64,000 nt of DNA from contig NZ_JAACJS010000015.1 in assembly GCF_009939005.1 (NCBI RefSeq), positions 436,325 through 500,324 on the forward strand. The letters are read 5' to 3'. The translations under genes were made by a program, and so were the position numbers. The stretch is from Sediminibacterium roseum (GTDB lineage Bacteria; Bacteroidota; Bacteroidia; Chitinophagales; Chitinophagaceae). Within the stretch, counting starts at the first letter, position 1; every line of letters begins with the position of its first letter. Shown piece after piece: positions 9,599 through 21,300 of the stretch. The notes below the pieces were generated by a model. That model had not been told where the DNA came from. It saw only the letters and a program-made list of their open reading frames with translations, and did not search any database.

Positions 9599-10558
9599 CT
9601 ATTTGCTGTCGAGCAACCTTACTTCCTCGATGAGCTTGACAATGGGTACGCTGCTTTTGGGGTAATACAGCTTGCACACATCCAGTTGTTTGTTTTTTGT
9701 TTTCCAGCGATAAACCGTGTAGTGCGCATCCTTGTCGTCAAAATCGTTTACGTTTACGGGTTTGCCCATTTCTTTTGTGTATTGTTCCAAAACAGCATCG
9801 GCCTGCGCCATGGCCGACAGGTCGCCTGCGGGCTTTACATTCTGATCGGCATAGACAAGCATCCCAGCGTACGTAAATATTTTTTGCGTACCCGAAGAGG
9901 ATCTCAACTGGAAAGAAACCACTTTGTTCTTCTCAAAATCAAAGTCCTTTTCAATTTTGCCGAAGGGGTATCTTTCCCTGTTGAAATTCTGCTCCATGTT
10001 CGGCGACATCATCACTGAAGCATAGGTTTTGTTCGTACGCCATTTTTTTGCCTTCAGGTCGGGAAAACGTGCATCCAGTTCATCAACGGTGAGATCGAGC
10101 GGAGGGTATTTGCTGAAGATCTTATCCAGCGCAGCTTCTGCGCGTTTTTCCGCTTCGCGCACTGCCGCTTCCTTTTCATCCTTTTCCTTGAGCGCTTTCT
10201 GCTCAAGCTTCATGGCCAGTTTGATCTTGGTGATCTCGAGTGTTTTTTCTTCGTTGAAATCTTTATAATCGTCGAGCTTTTCAAACGCTGCAATAAGGGG
10301 AAGGATCTTTTCTGATTGTCTTGGGTTCTTTGCATTCAGTTCCCTCGTTACCATGATCTCGAGGTAGGCCACTTTGCAATTCGAGGTTCCCAATGCAGAT
10401 TTTGCCTGTTGCAGGTACTCGAGGGCTGTTTTGTAATCGCCCTTGCCATAATTTTCTTCTGCGAGCATATAGGCTGCTTTTGCCTCGTTGGCATTGGTTT
10501 GTGCGTATGAGCCAGTTGTTGCTACGAGCAGGGCCAGTATGAATAAGATCCGCTTCAT
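9599..10558 (-). CDS. Exported TPR-like protein of unknown function
   Basis: I do not recognise the full family. The 319-residue protein begins with a clear Sec signal (MKRILFILALLVATTGSYAQ, cleavage after about residue 20). Residues 21-75 look like one or two tetratricopeptide-type helices (AAYMLAEENYGKGDYKTALE), and 115-150 is a charged, Ala/Glu/Lys-rich coiled-coil-like helix. The C-terminal half (about 150-319) is a mixed alpha/beta region with no motif I can name. It starts 11 bp after the heptose-phosphate kinase gene on the same strand, so it is probably cotranscribed. A periplasmic scaffold or binding role is possible but unsupported. Confidence 0.75.
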   Translation of the reverse strand: MKRILFILALLVATTGSYAQTNANEAKAAYMLAEENYGKGDYKTALEYLQQAKSALGTSNCKVAYLEIMVTRELNAKNPRQSEKILPLIAAFEKLDDYKDFNEEKTLEITKIKLAMKLEQKALKEKDEKEAAVREAEKRAEAALDKIFSKYPPLDLTVDELDARFPDLKAKKWRTNKTYASVMMSPNMEQNFNRERYPFGKIEKDFDFEKNKVVSFQLRSSSGTQKIFTYAGMLVYADQNVKPAGDLSAMAQADAVLEQYTKEMGKPVNVNDFDDKDAHYTVYRWKTKNKQLDVCKLYYPKSSVPIVKLIEEVRLLDSK

Positions 10559-10569
10559 GTGTTTGCTTT

Positions 10570-11559
10570 TTATTCTCCCAGTAATAGTTCACATTCGTCG
10601 AGGAGTTTTTGCCTGTTGATCGGCGCCGTTCCCACTTCTTCGCAAACCAGTCCGCCGGCAATGTTTGCCATTTCCGCCGAGAGGTGCATGTTGTGTGATG
10701 AAGCATAAACGAGCGATGCAACGGCGATCACAGTATCCCCTGCCCCACTTACATCGGCTATGTTGCGGATGTGTGTGGGAATGATCTTCATGTCTTCCCC
10801 GTCCTGGTAAAAAACACCTTTCTCTGATAATGTAATGAATGAGATCTGGTGGCCAAGTTTTTCCTGCAATGCGGCATGCATGTCTTTGAGCGAGGAAACA
10901 TCCACTGCATCTACCAATAAATTCAACCCTTCCTTTATCTCTTTGAGGTTGGGTTTGAAAATGGTAACGCCTTTGAACGAAAGAAAATTTTTCTTCTTCG
11001 GATCCACGGTGGTAACCACGTTGTGTTCCTTGCAGAGTTTGATGAGTGCCGCGATCAGGCGTGGCGTGAGCACTCCCTTGTTGTAATCTTCAAAGATGAG
11101 CACATCGGGTTTGCCGTTGGTGAAATAGTTGTTTATTTTCTGCAGCAACGCATCTTCAAGCGATGTGTCGATGTCTGAGGTCATTTCCGCATCGAGGCGC
11201 ATCATTTGCTGGTTGCGGCTCATCACGCGTGTTTTGTTGGTGGTGATGCGTTGATCGGATGCGAGCACGCCACTGGTGTCGATGTTGTTTTCGCTGAGCA
11301 GGCGCATCAGTTCTTTCCCGTCGTCGTCTTTGCCGATGATCGAAAATATCGTGGTCTGCGCGCCCATTGAAACCGTGTTCAGCGCCACGTTTGCCGCACC
11401 GCCCACGCGCAGCTCTTTTTTTCTCAGCGCCACTACGGGAACGGGGGCTTCGGGTGAAATGCGGTCTACATTGCCCCACCAGTACGTGTCGAGCATCACA
11501 TCACCTACGATCGCTACTTTACGTTTTGCAAAACCGGAAAATAAGTCTTCAAAATTCAT
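10570..11559 (-). CDS. rfaE1: D-glycero-beta-D-manno-heptose-7-phosphate kinase (RfaE1/HldE kinase domain)
   Basis: PfkB-family sugar kinase of 329 residues matching the N-terminal kinase domain of HldE, which phosphorylates heptose 7-phosphate at C1 on the way to ADP-heptose for LPS core. The pattern VGDVMLDTYWWG, RISPEAPVPVV, GGAANVALN and the ATP/anion-hole signature DVSGAGDTV are all typical of RfaE1. There is no cytidylyltransferase-like second domain, so a separate RfaE2 must be encoded elsewhere. The ATG at 11559 overlaps the transporter stop as TGATG; a TTG at 11562 is a less likely alternative. It is translationally coupled to the upstream transporter and precedes the TPR-like gene. 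Confidence 0.9.
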   Translation of the reverse strand: MNFEDLFSGFAKRKVAIVGDVMLDTYWWGNVDRISPEAPVPVVALRKKELRVGGAANVALNTVSMGAQTTIFSIIGKDDDGKELMRLLSENNIDTSGVLASDQRITTNKTRVMSRNQQMMRLDAEMTSDIDTSLEDALLQKINNYFTNGKPDVLIFEDYNKGVLTPRLIAALIKLCKEHNVVTTVDPKKKNFLSFKGVTIFKPNLKEIKEGLNLLVDAVDVSSLKDMHAALQEKLGHQISFITLSEKGVFYQDGEDMKIIPTHIRNIADVSGAGDTVIAVASLVYASSHNMHLSAEMANIAGGLVCEEVGTAPINRQKLLDECELLLGE

Positions 11560-13013
11560 CAATCCTCTTTTTTTGAACTACCCACTGCTATGTAGTACAA
11601 AGGTATTCCCAATAAAGTAATTCCCAACCCCCAGAGCGAATAAGTTGGCGATGCCCATACGAGTCCGCAGCAGAACAGCAGTGCAAGTATGATGTAAACC
11701 GCGGGTAATACCGGGTAACCGAATGCCTTGTACGGCCTTTCTGCATCCGGCATTTTTTTGCGGAGGATGAAGATGCCGATGATGGTGAGGATGTAAAAGA
11801 TCACCACGATAAACGATACCATGGTCAGGAGATCGCCGTATTTTCCGCTCAGGCAAAGCAGGGATGCCACTGCGCACTGGATCCACAAAGCGTATTCAGG
11901 CACTGCGTTCTTGTTGAGCTCCCCAACTTTCTTGAAGAACAGCCCGTCTTTTGCCATCGTATAATAAACACGGGCGCCTGCAAGGATGAGCCCGTTGTTG
12001 CAGCCGAAAGTAGAGATCATGATCATGATCGCGATCACGTAAGTTCCTGCGTTGCCAAAGATCACATTGGCTGCCGTTACCGCCACGCGGTCGTTCTCTG
12101 CGAATGCAATGGATTGTGTTGGATTGGCAGCCGAATGCAATGGCAACACATGCAGGTACATCAGGTTGGCTGTGATGTAGATGATGGTTACGATCGATGT
12201 TCCGAAAAACAAACTGAGGCCGATGTTGCGTTTTGGATTTTTGATCTCTCCGGCAATAAAGGTTACGTTGTTCCATGAATCGCTGCTGAAGATCGATCCT
12301 ACCATTGCTGCAGCAACCGCGCCGATCAGTACACCGCCGGAGATGGGCGACCAGTTGCCCGGATCAAATGCACCCGCCGCATCTTTGGCAACCTGCATGG
12401 CGTTGAAGCCGGTTGACCAGTTCTCTGTCCAGAAACTTTGTTTGGTAAGCAGGAACCCAAATATGATCAGGCCAAACAGTGAAATGAGTTTGGTCATGGT
12501 AAATGTGGTCTGGATGATCTTTCCTCCCTTTACGCCTCTTGTGTTCGACCAGGTGAGTAAAACGATCATGGCGATGGCCAGCAGTTGCGCCGCAGATATT
12601 TTAATGAAGCCGAGGTCTGCAATGATATTGCTTTCCCCAACAGAAGGGATGAGGTAGGCAGTGAACTTGCTGAATGCAACACCTACGGCCGCGATGGTGG
12701 CGGTTTGTATTACGGAAAAGAAACTCCAGCCGAAGAGGAACGCGATCAGTTTGTTGTAGGCTTCTTTCAGGTAAACGTATTGACCACCGGCCTTGGGGAA
12801 CATGGCACTCAGCTCACCGTAACTTACGGCTGCGGTAATGGTCATAAAACCGGTGATGAGCCATACCAGCACGAGCCATCCTGCGCTGCCTACGTTGCGG
12901 GTAATATCTGCACTTACAATAAAGATCCCGGAGCCGATCATTCCGCCTGCTACGATCATCGTGGCATCGAATAAACCAAGCGTTGGTTTGAAGTGTTCTT
13001 TCTGTTCACTCAT
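11559..13013 (-). CDS. APC-superfamily amino-acid permease
   Basis: Inner-membrane transporter of 484 residues with about twelve hydrophobic segments. The family hallmark lies near the start (LGLFDATMIVAGGMIGSGIF, about 13-32), giving the unwound helix 1 with its GxG substrate site. GELSAMFPKAGGQYVYLKEA, in the helix 2-3 region, is also typical of the APC amino-acid/polyamine group. It overlaps the heptose kinase start (TGATG), so the two share an mRNA, although the functions look unrelated. Substrate, and whether it is an antiporter or symporter, cannot be deduced. No regulatory site is visible in the short gap to ompH beyond the terminator. Confidence 0.9.
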   Translation of the reverse strand: MSEQKEHFKPTLGLFDATMIVAGGMIGSGIFIVSADITRNVGSAGWLVLVWLITGFMTITAAVSYGELSAMFPKAGGQYVYLKEAYNKLIAFLFGWSFFSVIQTATIAAVGVAFSKFTAYLIPSVGESNIIADLGFIKISAAQLLAIAMIVLLTWSNTRGVKGGKIIQTTFTMTKLISLFGLIIFGFLLTKQSFWTENWSTGFNAMQVAKDAAGAFDPGNWSPISGGVLIGAVAAAMVGSIFSSDSWNNVTFIAGEIKNPKRNIGLSLFFGTSIVTIIYITANLMYLHVLPLHSAANPTQSIAFAENDRVAVTAANVIFGNAGTYVIAIMIMISTFGCNNGLILAGARVYYTMAKDGLFFKKVGELNKNAVPEYALWIQCAVASLLCLSGKYGDLLTMVSFIVVIFYILTIIGIFILRKKMPDAERPYKAFGYPVLPAVYIILALLFCCGLVWASPTYSLWGLGITLLGIPLYYIAVGSSKKED

Positions 13014-13118
13014 GGTTGGGGTGTTTTGGTGGAGGGAAGATAGGGAATTTTGCTTTGAGCTGAGCCCCCGGCGGTGGCGGCTTTTTTATTTGAGGGAAGA
13101 ACGGGTAAAAACAAAAAA

Positions 13119-13138
13119 GGTCCCGGTATACCGGGACC
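13119..13138 (-). terminator. Intrinsic terminator of ompH
   Basis: Perfect palindrome (ggtcccggta / taccgggacc) followed on the minus strand by TTTTTTGTTTTT. It lies 49 bp past the ompH stop and separates ompH from the permease operon. Confidence 0.85.
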
Positions 13139-13186
13139 TCTTACACAGGTCAGAAGCAATCGCCCGGGGCGCACCTCTTCACCTGC

Positions 13187-13786
13187 TTATTTCTTTTTAG
13201 GATACAAGGCATTCAGCCCCTTAACCACATCCTGTGTAATATCGTACGAGCTATCTTTCAGGTACATGAGGTCTACAGAGCTCGAGAATACGTAGGCATA
13301 GCCTTTGTCTTTGTTGTATTCCTTGAGGTAGTCTTCGATCTTCTTTTTCACGTCCTGCATTTTCCTGAACTGGATGTCCTGCATCTCGTCGCTCATCATT
13401 TTCTCTTTGCCACGCAGTGCGTTCTCGATGTTGGAGAGTTCCTGCTGGCGCGCCTGTTGTTCGGCGGGTGTTAACGAGGCGCCGATTTTCTGAAGCTCCT
13501 GGTACTTGGCAACGAAAGCGTTCTTCATTTCGCCGAGCACTTTCTGGTTTGCCTGGTTTTTGGTATCGAGTTCTGATACGATCTGTTTGTAATAATCGAA
13601 ATGGTTCTGTATCGAGTCCACTTCAAAATAAGCGATCTTGAAGTTGCCCGCCGGTACCGCTTTTGTTCCCGTTGTGGCTACCGCTGATCCGCCTGGTGTA
13701 CGGGAAGAGAAATGCAGCACGAATAATACGACCACTGCAATGAGCAATACGATGTTTAAAATTGTTGAAAGCGTAGAATTCTTCAT
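13187..13786 (-). CDS. OmpH/Skp-family periplasmic chaperone-like protein
   Basis: A 199-residue OmpH-family protein. An N-terminal hydrophobic helix (about residues 9-26) anchors or exports it. After a flexible Thr/Ala/Gly stretch, FKIAYFEVDSIQ starts the conserved core, followed by a long charged, Gln/Lys-rich coiled-coil (about 65-165) and the closing AYVFSSSVDLMYLKDSSYDIT strand typical of the family. Skp trimers hold unfolded outer-membrane proteins on their way to the BAM complex. The N-terminal helix lacks an obvious signal-peptidase site, so this copy may stay membrane-tethered. It has its own terminator and lies 150 bp past the rpoC end. Confidence 0.88.
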   Translation of the reverse strand: MKNSTLSTILNIVLLIAVVVLFVLHFSSRTPGGSAVATTGTKAVPAGNFKIAYFEVDSIQNHFDYYKQIVSELDTKNQANQKVLGEMKNAFVAKYQELQKIGASLTPAEQQARQQELSNIENALRGKEKMMSDEMQDIQFRKMQDVKKKIEDYLKEYNKDKGYAYVFSSSVDLMYLKDSSYDITQDVVKGLNALYPKKK

Positions 13787-13870
13787 CTCTGGTTTGATAT
13801 GATTTTTTGTATGATGGTACCCTGTGAGCTTACGAAATTAGTACAGATCCCTATGATAGCTTTGTTAAAA

Positions 13871-13896
13871 AGGCAGGAAGCTTGCACTTCCTGCCT
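13871..13896 (-). terminator. Intrinsic terminator of rpoBC
   Basis: Ten-base-pair stem (aggcaggaag / cttcctgcct) with a six-base loop, followed on the minus strand by TTTTAACAAA. It lies 41 bp past the rpoC stop. Confidence 0.85.
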
Positions 13897-13936
13897 TTAT
13901 CATATCCATCATATAAAATCTGTATGGTATGCGTTC

Positions 13937-16900
13937 TTATTCATCATCGTCGAAGCTCATTGCTTCGCGAGTGGTGGCAAGTACTTCGTATTCTTCCTTG
14001 CTTCCTACGATCATGTTGTCGAACTCTTTCTGGCCCGAACCTGCCGGGATCAGGTGACCGGTAATGACGTTCTCTTTCAGTCCGAGCATCATATCCGTTT
14101 TACCTTGTATCGCCGCCTGGCTCAACACCTTGGTTGTTTCCTGGAACGATGCGGCCGAGATCCAGCTTTGTACGCCCAGTGAGGCCTTGGTGATACCGAG
14201 CAGTACCGGTGTTGCCGTTGCAGGTTTTGCATCCCTTACTTCCACCAGTTTTTTATCGCTTCTGCGGAGGATCGAGTTCTCTTCCCTCAACTCACGCAGT
14301 GTGATGATCATACCCGGTTTCATTTTCGTGCTTTCGCCCGCCTCGGTTACCACTTTCTTATCGAAGATCCTGTCGTTCTCTTCGATAAAGTCGAACCTGT
14401 CTTCCAGGTCCTCCTCGAGGAATTTGGTATCACCTGCATCTACGATCTCTACTTTTTTCATCATCTGGCGAACGATCACCTCCACGTGTTTATCGTTGAT
14501 ACGCACACCCTGCAAACGGTATACCTCCTGGATCTCGTTTACCACGTACTCCTGTACGGCAAACGGCCCTTTGATCGCGAGGATATCGGCTGGTGCGATC
14601 TGTCCGTCAGACATCGGCGTTCCCGCTTTCACGAAATCGCCATCCTGTACGAGGATCTGTCTTGTCAATGGCACGAGGTATTTCTTCACCATACCGTCCC
14701 TTGATTCAACGATGATCTCGCGGTTACCACGTTTTACGTTTCCGAAGGCAACTACACCATCGATCTCGCAAACGATGGCCGGATTGCCCGGGTTACGTGC
14801 TTCGAACAATTCGGTTACACGCGGCAGACCTCCCGTGATATCGCGGAGCTTTCCGAGAACGCGTGGGATCTTAACCAGTACCTGTCCTGCTTTCACCTCA
14901 TCCGCTTCTTCGATAACGATGTGTGAGCCCACAGGCAGGTTGTATGATTTGCTTTCCTTACCATCTACTACAAGGGTAGGGATCTTTGTTTTGTCTTTTG
15001 TTTCGATGATCACTTTCTCGCGGTGGCCGGTTTGTTCATCAGACTCGTCGCGGTACGTGATACCATCGATGATGTTTTCGAACTTGATCTTACCATTGAG
15101 TTCCGCAACGATTACGTTGTTGAACGGATCCCATGTACAGATCACATCTCCTTTCTTCACCTGTGCACCGTCTTTCACATTCAGTGTTGCACCGTAAGGA
15201 ACGTTGTTGGTGATGAGCAGCCGGTCGTTCTTCACATCCATGATCCTTACCTCGCCGGTACGGCCGATAACGATCTTCACTTTGTTGCCCTCGTTGTTCA
15301 CGGTATCTACCGTACGCAGGCCATCAAACTGGATGGTTCCGTCGAACCTTGCCTGCAAGGTTGATTCTACCGATGCCGATCCCGCAACACCACCTACGTG
15401 GAAGGTACGGAGTGTCAGCTGTGTACCGGGCTCACCGATCGACTGTGCCGCGATGATACCAACGGCATCACCTCTCTGTGCCAGGTAGCCTGTTGCCAGG
15501 TTCTTACCATAACATTTCACGCACACGCCGCGTTTGCTTTCGCAGGTAAGTACGGAACGTATTTCAACGGTTTCGATACCCGCTTCTTCAATTTTTTTCG
15601 CGTCTTCTGAAGAGATCTCTTCTCCCGCGGTTATGATCAGCTCATCCGTTACAGGGTGGTACACGTTGTGAAGCGATGTACGTCCTTCGATCCTGTCAGA
15701 CAATGGTTCGATAATGTCTTCATTGTCTTTCAGAGCAGTGGTTGCATTTCCACGAAGTGTGCCGCAATCTTCTTCGGTGATCACCACGTCCTGTGATACG
15801 TCTACCAGACGGCGTGTGAGGTAACCGGCATCGGCTGTTTTGAGGGCCGTATCCGCAAGACCTTTACGCGCACCGTGTGTTGAGATGAAGTAATCCAATA
15901 CGTTCAGTCCGCCTTTGAAGTTTGACAGGATCGGGTTTTCAATTACCTCGCTTCCTGTGCTTCCGCTCTTACGCGGTTTAGCCATCAGACCACGGATACC
16001 AACGAGCTGTTTAACCTGTGTTTTAGAACCACGGGCCCCGGAATCGAGCATCATGAACACGGAATTGAATCCTTGTTTATCGAGCGTCATTTCACGGATC
16101 AGGCTCTCGGTGATCTTCATATCCACACGTCCCCAGATATCAATAACCTGGTTGTAACGTTCGTTGTTGGTGATCAGACCCATATTGTAGCTGTCCCAGA
16201 CTTCAGCAACCTCGTCTTTCGCCGTCTCGAGCAATTCGCCGCGCATATCGGGAACGATAAGGTCGTTTACGCTGAACGACAATCCACCACGGAACGCCAT
16301 ACGGAACCCGAGTGTTTTGATGTCGTCGAGGAACTTCGCTGTTTTAGGAACGTTGGTGATCTTGATGATGTCGCCAATGATCTCACGGAGTGATTTCTTC
16401 GTAAGCAATGCGTTCACATATCCCACTTCCTGTGGCACGTGCTGGTTGAACAGTACGCGGCCAACGGTTGTATCGATGAGTTTTTTAACCAGCTGCCCGT
16501 TCTCACGCACATTGGTTTTTACTTTGATGTTTGCGTGAAGGTCTACACGTTGCTCGTTGTAAGCGATGATCACTTCATCCATGCTGTAGAAAGCCATACC
16601 CTGGCCTTTTACGATCTCATCACCGATGGTTTTCTTGCCCTTGGTGATGTAGTAGAGGCCGAGTACCATGTCCTGTGAAGGAAGCGTGATCGGCGTACCG
16701 TTCTGCGGGTTAAGGATGTTGTGCGACGATAACATCAGCAATTGTGCTTCCAGTATCGCTGCATTGCTCAAAGGCACGTGCACGGCCATCTGGTCACCAT
16801 CGAAATCGGCGTTGAACGATGAGGTTACCAACGGGTGAAGCTGGATCGCTTTACCTTCTACCAGTTTTGGCTGGAACGCCTGGATTGACAGGCGGTGAAG

Positions 16901-18220
16901 TGTCGGGGCCCTGTTCAACAGGATCGGGTGGCCTTTCAATATGTTTTCGAGGATATCCCAGATCACAGCTTCTTTGCGGTCTACCAGTTTCTTGGCAGAC
17001 TTCACTGTTTTCACGATACCTCTTTCGATCAGCTTCCTGATCACAAATGGTTTGAACAATTCTGCGGCCATGTCTTTCGGCAAACCGCACTCATGTATTT
17101 TCAGTTCAGGTCCTACAACGATTACCGAACGACCTGAATAGTCGACACGTTTACCGAGGAGGTTCTGGCGGAAACGGCCCTGTTTACCTTTGAGTACATC
17201 AGACAATGATTTCAGCGCGCGGCCACCTTCTGCTTTCACCGCGTTTGATTTACGGCTGTTGTCGAAGAGTGAATCGATCGCTTCCTGCAGCATACGTTTT
17301 TCGTTGCGCAGGATCACTTCCGGTGCTTTGATCTCCAGCAACCTTTTCAGTCGGTTGTTGCGGATGATCACACGGCGGTAGAGGTCATTCAGGTCGGAAC
17401 TCGCAAAACGTCCGCCATCCAATGGCACCAACGGGCGCAGTTCCGGTGGGATCACCGGGATGTATTGCATCACCATCCACTCGGGGCGGTTGGTGATCCT
17501 TGTGCTTGCATCGCGGAACGATTCAACAACGCTCAGGCGTTTCAGTGCATCGGCCTTACGTTGCTGCGATGTTTCTGTTGCCGCCGCATTACGCAGGGAG
17601 AAGCTGAGGCCGTCGAGGTCTATGCGCTCGAGCAAAGCGTGAACCGCTTCTGCACCCATCTTCGCAACAAATTTCTGCGGATCATCATCCGGCAGGTATT
17701 GGTTGTCTTTTGGTAAGTTATCGAGAATATCGAGGTATTCCTCTTCGGTAAGCAGATCACCCATGGTAAGGTTCTCTTTGATACCGCCCTGGATCACCAC
17801 GTATCTTTCGTAGTAAACGATGGTCTCTAATTTTTTAGAGCTCATTCCCAACAGGTAACCGATCTTGTTCGGCAGGCTCTTGAAGTACCAGATATGCACC
17901 ACAGGCACCACGAGTTTGATGTGGCCCATGCGCTCACGGCGCACTTTCTTCTCGGTAACTTCAACACCGCAACGGTCGCACACGATCCCTTTGTAACGGA
18001 TGCGCTTGTACTTTCCGCACGCACACTCATAATCTTTTACCGGTCCGAAGATCCTTTCACAAAACAAACCATCACGCTCCGGTTTATAGGTGCGGTAATT
18101 GATGGTCTCAGGCTTTAATACTTCACCAAAACTTCTTTCCAGGATACTATCAGGAGATGCCAGGCTGATGGTGATCTGTGAGAACGTTGGCCTCGGTTTG
18201 TTATCGCGTTTTATTGCCAT
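13937..18220 (-). CDS. rpoC: DNA-directed RNA polymerase subunit beta'
   Basis: Catalytic clamp subunit of RNA polymerase, 1427 residues and full length. The N-terminal zinc site is [20 protein letters not shown], the active-centre Mg motif is [16 protein letters not shown], and the second zinc cluster is [14 protein letters not shown]. The trigger-loop and bridge-helix region around [20 protein letters not shown] is intact. The C-terminal part carries the usual KVLTEAA-like segment ([19 protein letters not shown]) and ends in an acidic DDDE tail. It follows rpoB by 116 bp, presumably on one transcript, and ends at a strong terminator. Nothing odd is seen in the coding sequence. Confidence 0.99.
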   Translation of the reverse strand: MAIKRDNKPRPTFSQITISLASPDSILERSFGEVLKPETINYRTYKPERDGLFCERIFGPVKDYECACGKYKRIRYKGIVCDRCGVEVTEKKVRRERMGHIKLVVPVVHIWYFKSLPNKIGYLLGMSSKKLETIVYYERYVVIQGGIKENLTMGDLLTEEEYLDILDNLPKDNQYLPDDDPQKFVAKMGAEAVHALLERIDLDGLSFSLRNAAATETSQQRKADALKRLSVVESFRDASTRITNRPEWMVMQYIPVIPPELRPLVPLDGGRFASSDLNDLYRRVIIRNNRLKRLLEIKAPEVILRNEKRMLQEAIDSLFDNSRKSNAVKAEGGRALKSLSDVLKGKQGRFRQNLLGKRVDYSGRSVIVVGPELKIHECGLPKDMAAELFKPFVIRKLIERGIVKTVKSAKKLVDRKEAVIWDILENILKGHPILLNRAPTLHRLSIQAFQPKLVEGKAIQLHPLVTSSFNADFDGDQMAVHVPLSNAAILEAQLLMLSSHNILNPQNGTPITLPSQDMVLGLYYITKGKKTIGDEIVKGQGMAFYSMDEVIIAYNEQRVDLHANIKVKTNVRENGQLVKKLIDTTVGRVLFNQHVPQEVGYVNALLTKKSLREIIGDIIKITNVPKTAKFLDDIKTLGFRMAFRGGLSFSVNDLIVPDMRGELLETAKDEVAEVWDSYNMGLITNNERYNQVIDIWGRVDMKITESLIREMTLDKQGFNSVFMMLDSGARGSKTQVKQLVGIRGLMAKPRKSGSTGSEVIENPILSNFKGGLNVLDYFISTHGARKGLADTALKTADAGYLTRRLVDVSQDVVITEEDCGTLRGNATTALKDNEDIIEPLSDRIEGRTSLHNVYHPVTDELIITAGEEISSEDAKKIEEAGIETVEIRSVLTCESKRGVCVKCYGKNLATGYLAQRGDAVGIIAAQSIGEPGTQLTLRTFHVGGVAGSASVESTLQARFDGTIQFDGLRTVDTVNNEGNKVKIVIGRTGEVRIMDVKNDRLLITNNVPYGATLNVKDGAQVKKGDVICTWDPFNNVIVAELNGKIKFENIIDGITYRDESDEQTGHREKVIIETKDKTKIPTLVVDGKESKSYNLPVGSHIVIEEADEVKAGQVLVKIPRVLGKLRDITGGLPRVTELFEARNPGNPAIVCEIDGVVAFGNVKRGNREIIVESRDGMVKKYLVPLTRQILVQDGDFVKAGTPMSDGQIAPADILAIKGPFAVQEYVVNEIQEVYRLQGVRINDKHVEVIVRQMMKKVEIVDAGDTKFLEEDLEDRFDFIEENDRIFDKKVVTEAGESTKMKPGMIITLRELREENSILRRSDKKLVEVRDAKPATATPVLLGITKASLGVQSWISAASFQETTKVLSQAAIQGKTDMMLGLKENVITGHLIPAGSGQKEFDNMIVGSKEEYEVLATTREAMSFDDDE

Positions 18221-18336
18221 ATTTCTATTAGCTGCGAGCTGCGGCTGTGTGCCGCATGCTCCTGTTAAATGTTTAGTTTGTTTTTCTTTCAGACAAATGC
18301 CTTCCCCTGCGTATTACAGGTTTGCGGCCTTATGCC

Positions 18337-21300
18337 TTACTCGAATTTCAGATCCAGTCCCAACCCTCTCAATTCATGAACCAATACGTTGAATGATTCA
18401 GGAACGCCAGGGCGTGGAATGTTATCACCTTTCACGATCGCCTCGTAGGTTTTCGCACGGCCGATGATGTCATCTGATTTCAGGGTAAGCAATTCCTGCA
18501 GGATGTTGGCCGCACCATATGCTTCCAGTGCCCATACCTCCATCTCTCCAAAACGCTGGCCACCGAACTGTGCCTTACCACCCAATGGCTGCTGCGTGAT
18601 GAGGCTGTATGGCCCGATCGAACGCGCGTGCATCTTGTCGTCAACCATGTGGTGCAGTTTGATCACGTAGATCACACCCACGGTTGCTTTCTGGTGGAAA
18701 CGCTCACCTGTTTCTCCATCGTAGAGATAGGTGTGCCCGTTCCTTGGAATATCTGCCTGTTTACAGTAATCTTCGATCTGGTCTGTTGATGCACCATCAA
18801 AGATCGGCGTAGAGAATTTCAGCCCCAGTTTCTTACCTGTCCACCCGAGAATGGTCTCATAGATCTGTCCAAGGTTCATACGCGATGGTACCCCCAACGG
18901 GTTCAGCACGATATCAACCGGTGTTCCGTCTTCCATGAATGGCATGTCTTCTGCACGAACGATCTTGGCTACGATACCTTTGTTACCGTGACGGCCCGCC
19001 ATTTTATCTCCCACTTTCAGTTTACGTTTTACAGCGAGGTAAACCTTGGCGAGTTTCAATACTCCGGCTGGTAATTCGTCTCCGATAGAGATGTTGAATT
19101 TCTCTCTCTTGTAACGTCCCAGTTCTTCGTTGTACTTGATGCTGTAGTTGTGCAGCAACGTGTTGATCTGGTCATCCGTTTTTGCATCACCTGTCCAGCC
19201 CAGCGGGTTCACATTCTGGTAATCGATGGTAGACAGATTCTTTTGATTGAATTTGGCCCCTTTACCGATCAGCATTTCGCCGAAGTTGTTGCTTACGCCT
19301 GTAGATGCTTTGTCTTTCAGCAAAGTCTGCAATTTGTCGAGCAGCAATTCTTTCAGCGCTTCTGTATTCTGCTGGTGTACTTTTTCTACTTTTTCCAGCA
19401 ACGCTTTCTCGCGGATCTTCCCGTTCTTGTCTTTCTTGGCGCGTTGGAATAATTTTTTATCGATCACAACACCTTCTGTTCCGTTTGGCGCTTTCAAAGA
19501 AGCGTCTTTAGCATCGCCGGCTTTGTCGCCGAAGATGGCACGGAGCAATTTCTCTTCAGGGGTAGGATCCGATTCGCCTTTTGGCGTGATCTTACCGATG
19601 AGGATGTCTCCTTCCTTGATGGTTGCCCCGATGCGAATGATACCATGTTCATCGAGATCCTTGGTAGCATCTTCCGAAACGTTTGGAATATCCGGTGTCA
19701 GTTCTTCTTCACCCAGTTTGGTATCGCGTACCTCGAGTTCATATTCTTCAATGTGAACGGAAGTAAACAGGTCTTCGCGAACCACTTTTTCGCTGATCAC
19801 GATCGCATCCTCGAAGTTGTACCCTTTCCATGGCATGAATGCCACCTGCAGGTTTCTTCCGAGTGCGAGCTCGCCATCTTTTGTTGCGTATCCTTCGGTT
19901 AAGAAATCTCCTTTCTTCACTTTCTGCCCCTTGCGAACCGCAGGGCGCAGGTTGATACAGGTAGCCTGGTTTGTTTTAATGAATTTCGTCAGTTTATACA
20001 CCTGCAGGTCCTCATTAAAGCTTACCAGACGATCCAGGTCGTTGCGGTCGTAACGGACATGAATTTCATTTGCATCAACAAATTCGATCACCCCGTTTCC
20101 TTCTGCGTGCATCTGGATACGTGCGTCGCGTGCGGCTTTTCCTTCGAGGCCCGTACCCACGATCGGTGCTTCGGGGCGCAGCAAAGGAACGGCCTGGCGT
20201 TGCATGTTCGATCCCATCAGGGCACGGTTGGCATCATCGTGCTCGAGGAACGGGATCAGTGAGGCACTCAAACCAACGATCTGGTTTGGCGCAACGTCCA
20301 TATATTCCACTTCTTCTTTATCAAGGATCGGGAAATCACCTGTCTGGCGCGATACAACCTTGTCTTCGGTAAATTGTCCCTTCTCATTCAAAGGCGAATT
20401 GCTCTGCGCAATTTTCGCCGTATCTTCTTCTTCGGCGCTTAAAAAAGTGAGTTCTTTCATGTTCACTTTTCCATCCACTACTTTACGGTACGGCGTTTCA
20501 ATAAAGCCCATATCGTTGATCGCAGCGTGTACGCAAAGCGTGGAGATCAGACCGATGTTCGGTCCTTCCGGTGTTTCAATGGTACAAAGACGGCCATAGT
20601 GAGAATAGTGTACGTCACGAACCTCGAAGCCCGCTCTCTCACGCGAGAGACCGCCTGGCCCGAGCGCGGAGATACGACGCTTGTGCGTGATCTCACTCAG
20701 CGGGTTGGTCTGGTCGAGGAACTGCGACAACTGCGATGTTCCGAAGAACGAGTTGATCACAGAAGAAAGTGTTCTTGCATTGATCAGGTCAACCGGTGTG
20801 AACACCTCGTTGTCGCGAACGTTCATACGCTCACGGATGGTACGCGCCATACGCGCGAGGCCCACGCCGAACTGTGCATACAATTGCTCACCTACGGTAC
20901 GAACGCGGCGGTTGCTCAGGTGATCGATGTCATCGATCTCGGCTTTCGCATTCGTAAGGCGAACGAGGTATTTGATGATCTCGATGATGTCCTGTTTGGT
21001 CAATACTTTTTTCTGTAAAGGATAATCGAGGTTGAGTTTGCGGTTGATCTTGTAACGGCCCACTTCACCAAGGTCATATCTCTTATCAGAGAAGAACAAT
21101 TTATCGATGATACCGCGTGCGGTTTCGTTGTCGGGCGCATCGGCACCGCGCAACTGGCGGTAGATGTGCTGAACGGCCTCGAGCTCGCTGTTCGAAGTAT
21201 CTTTGTTCAATGTGTTATAGATGATGGCGTAATCTCCACCCACGTCTTCTTTCTGGATGAATACGCTTTTCACTTCCATTTCAATGATGGTTGCGATCGC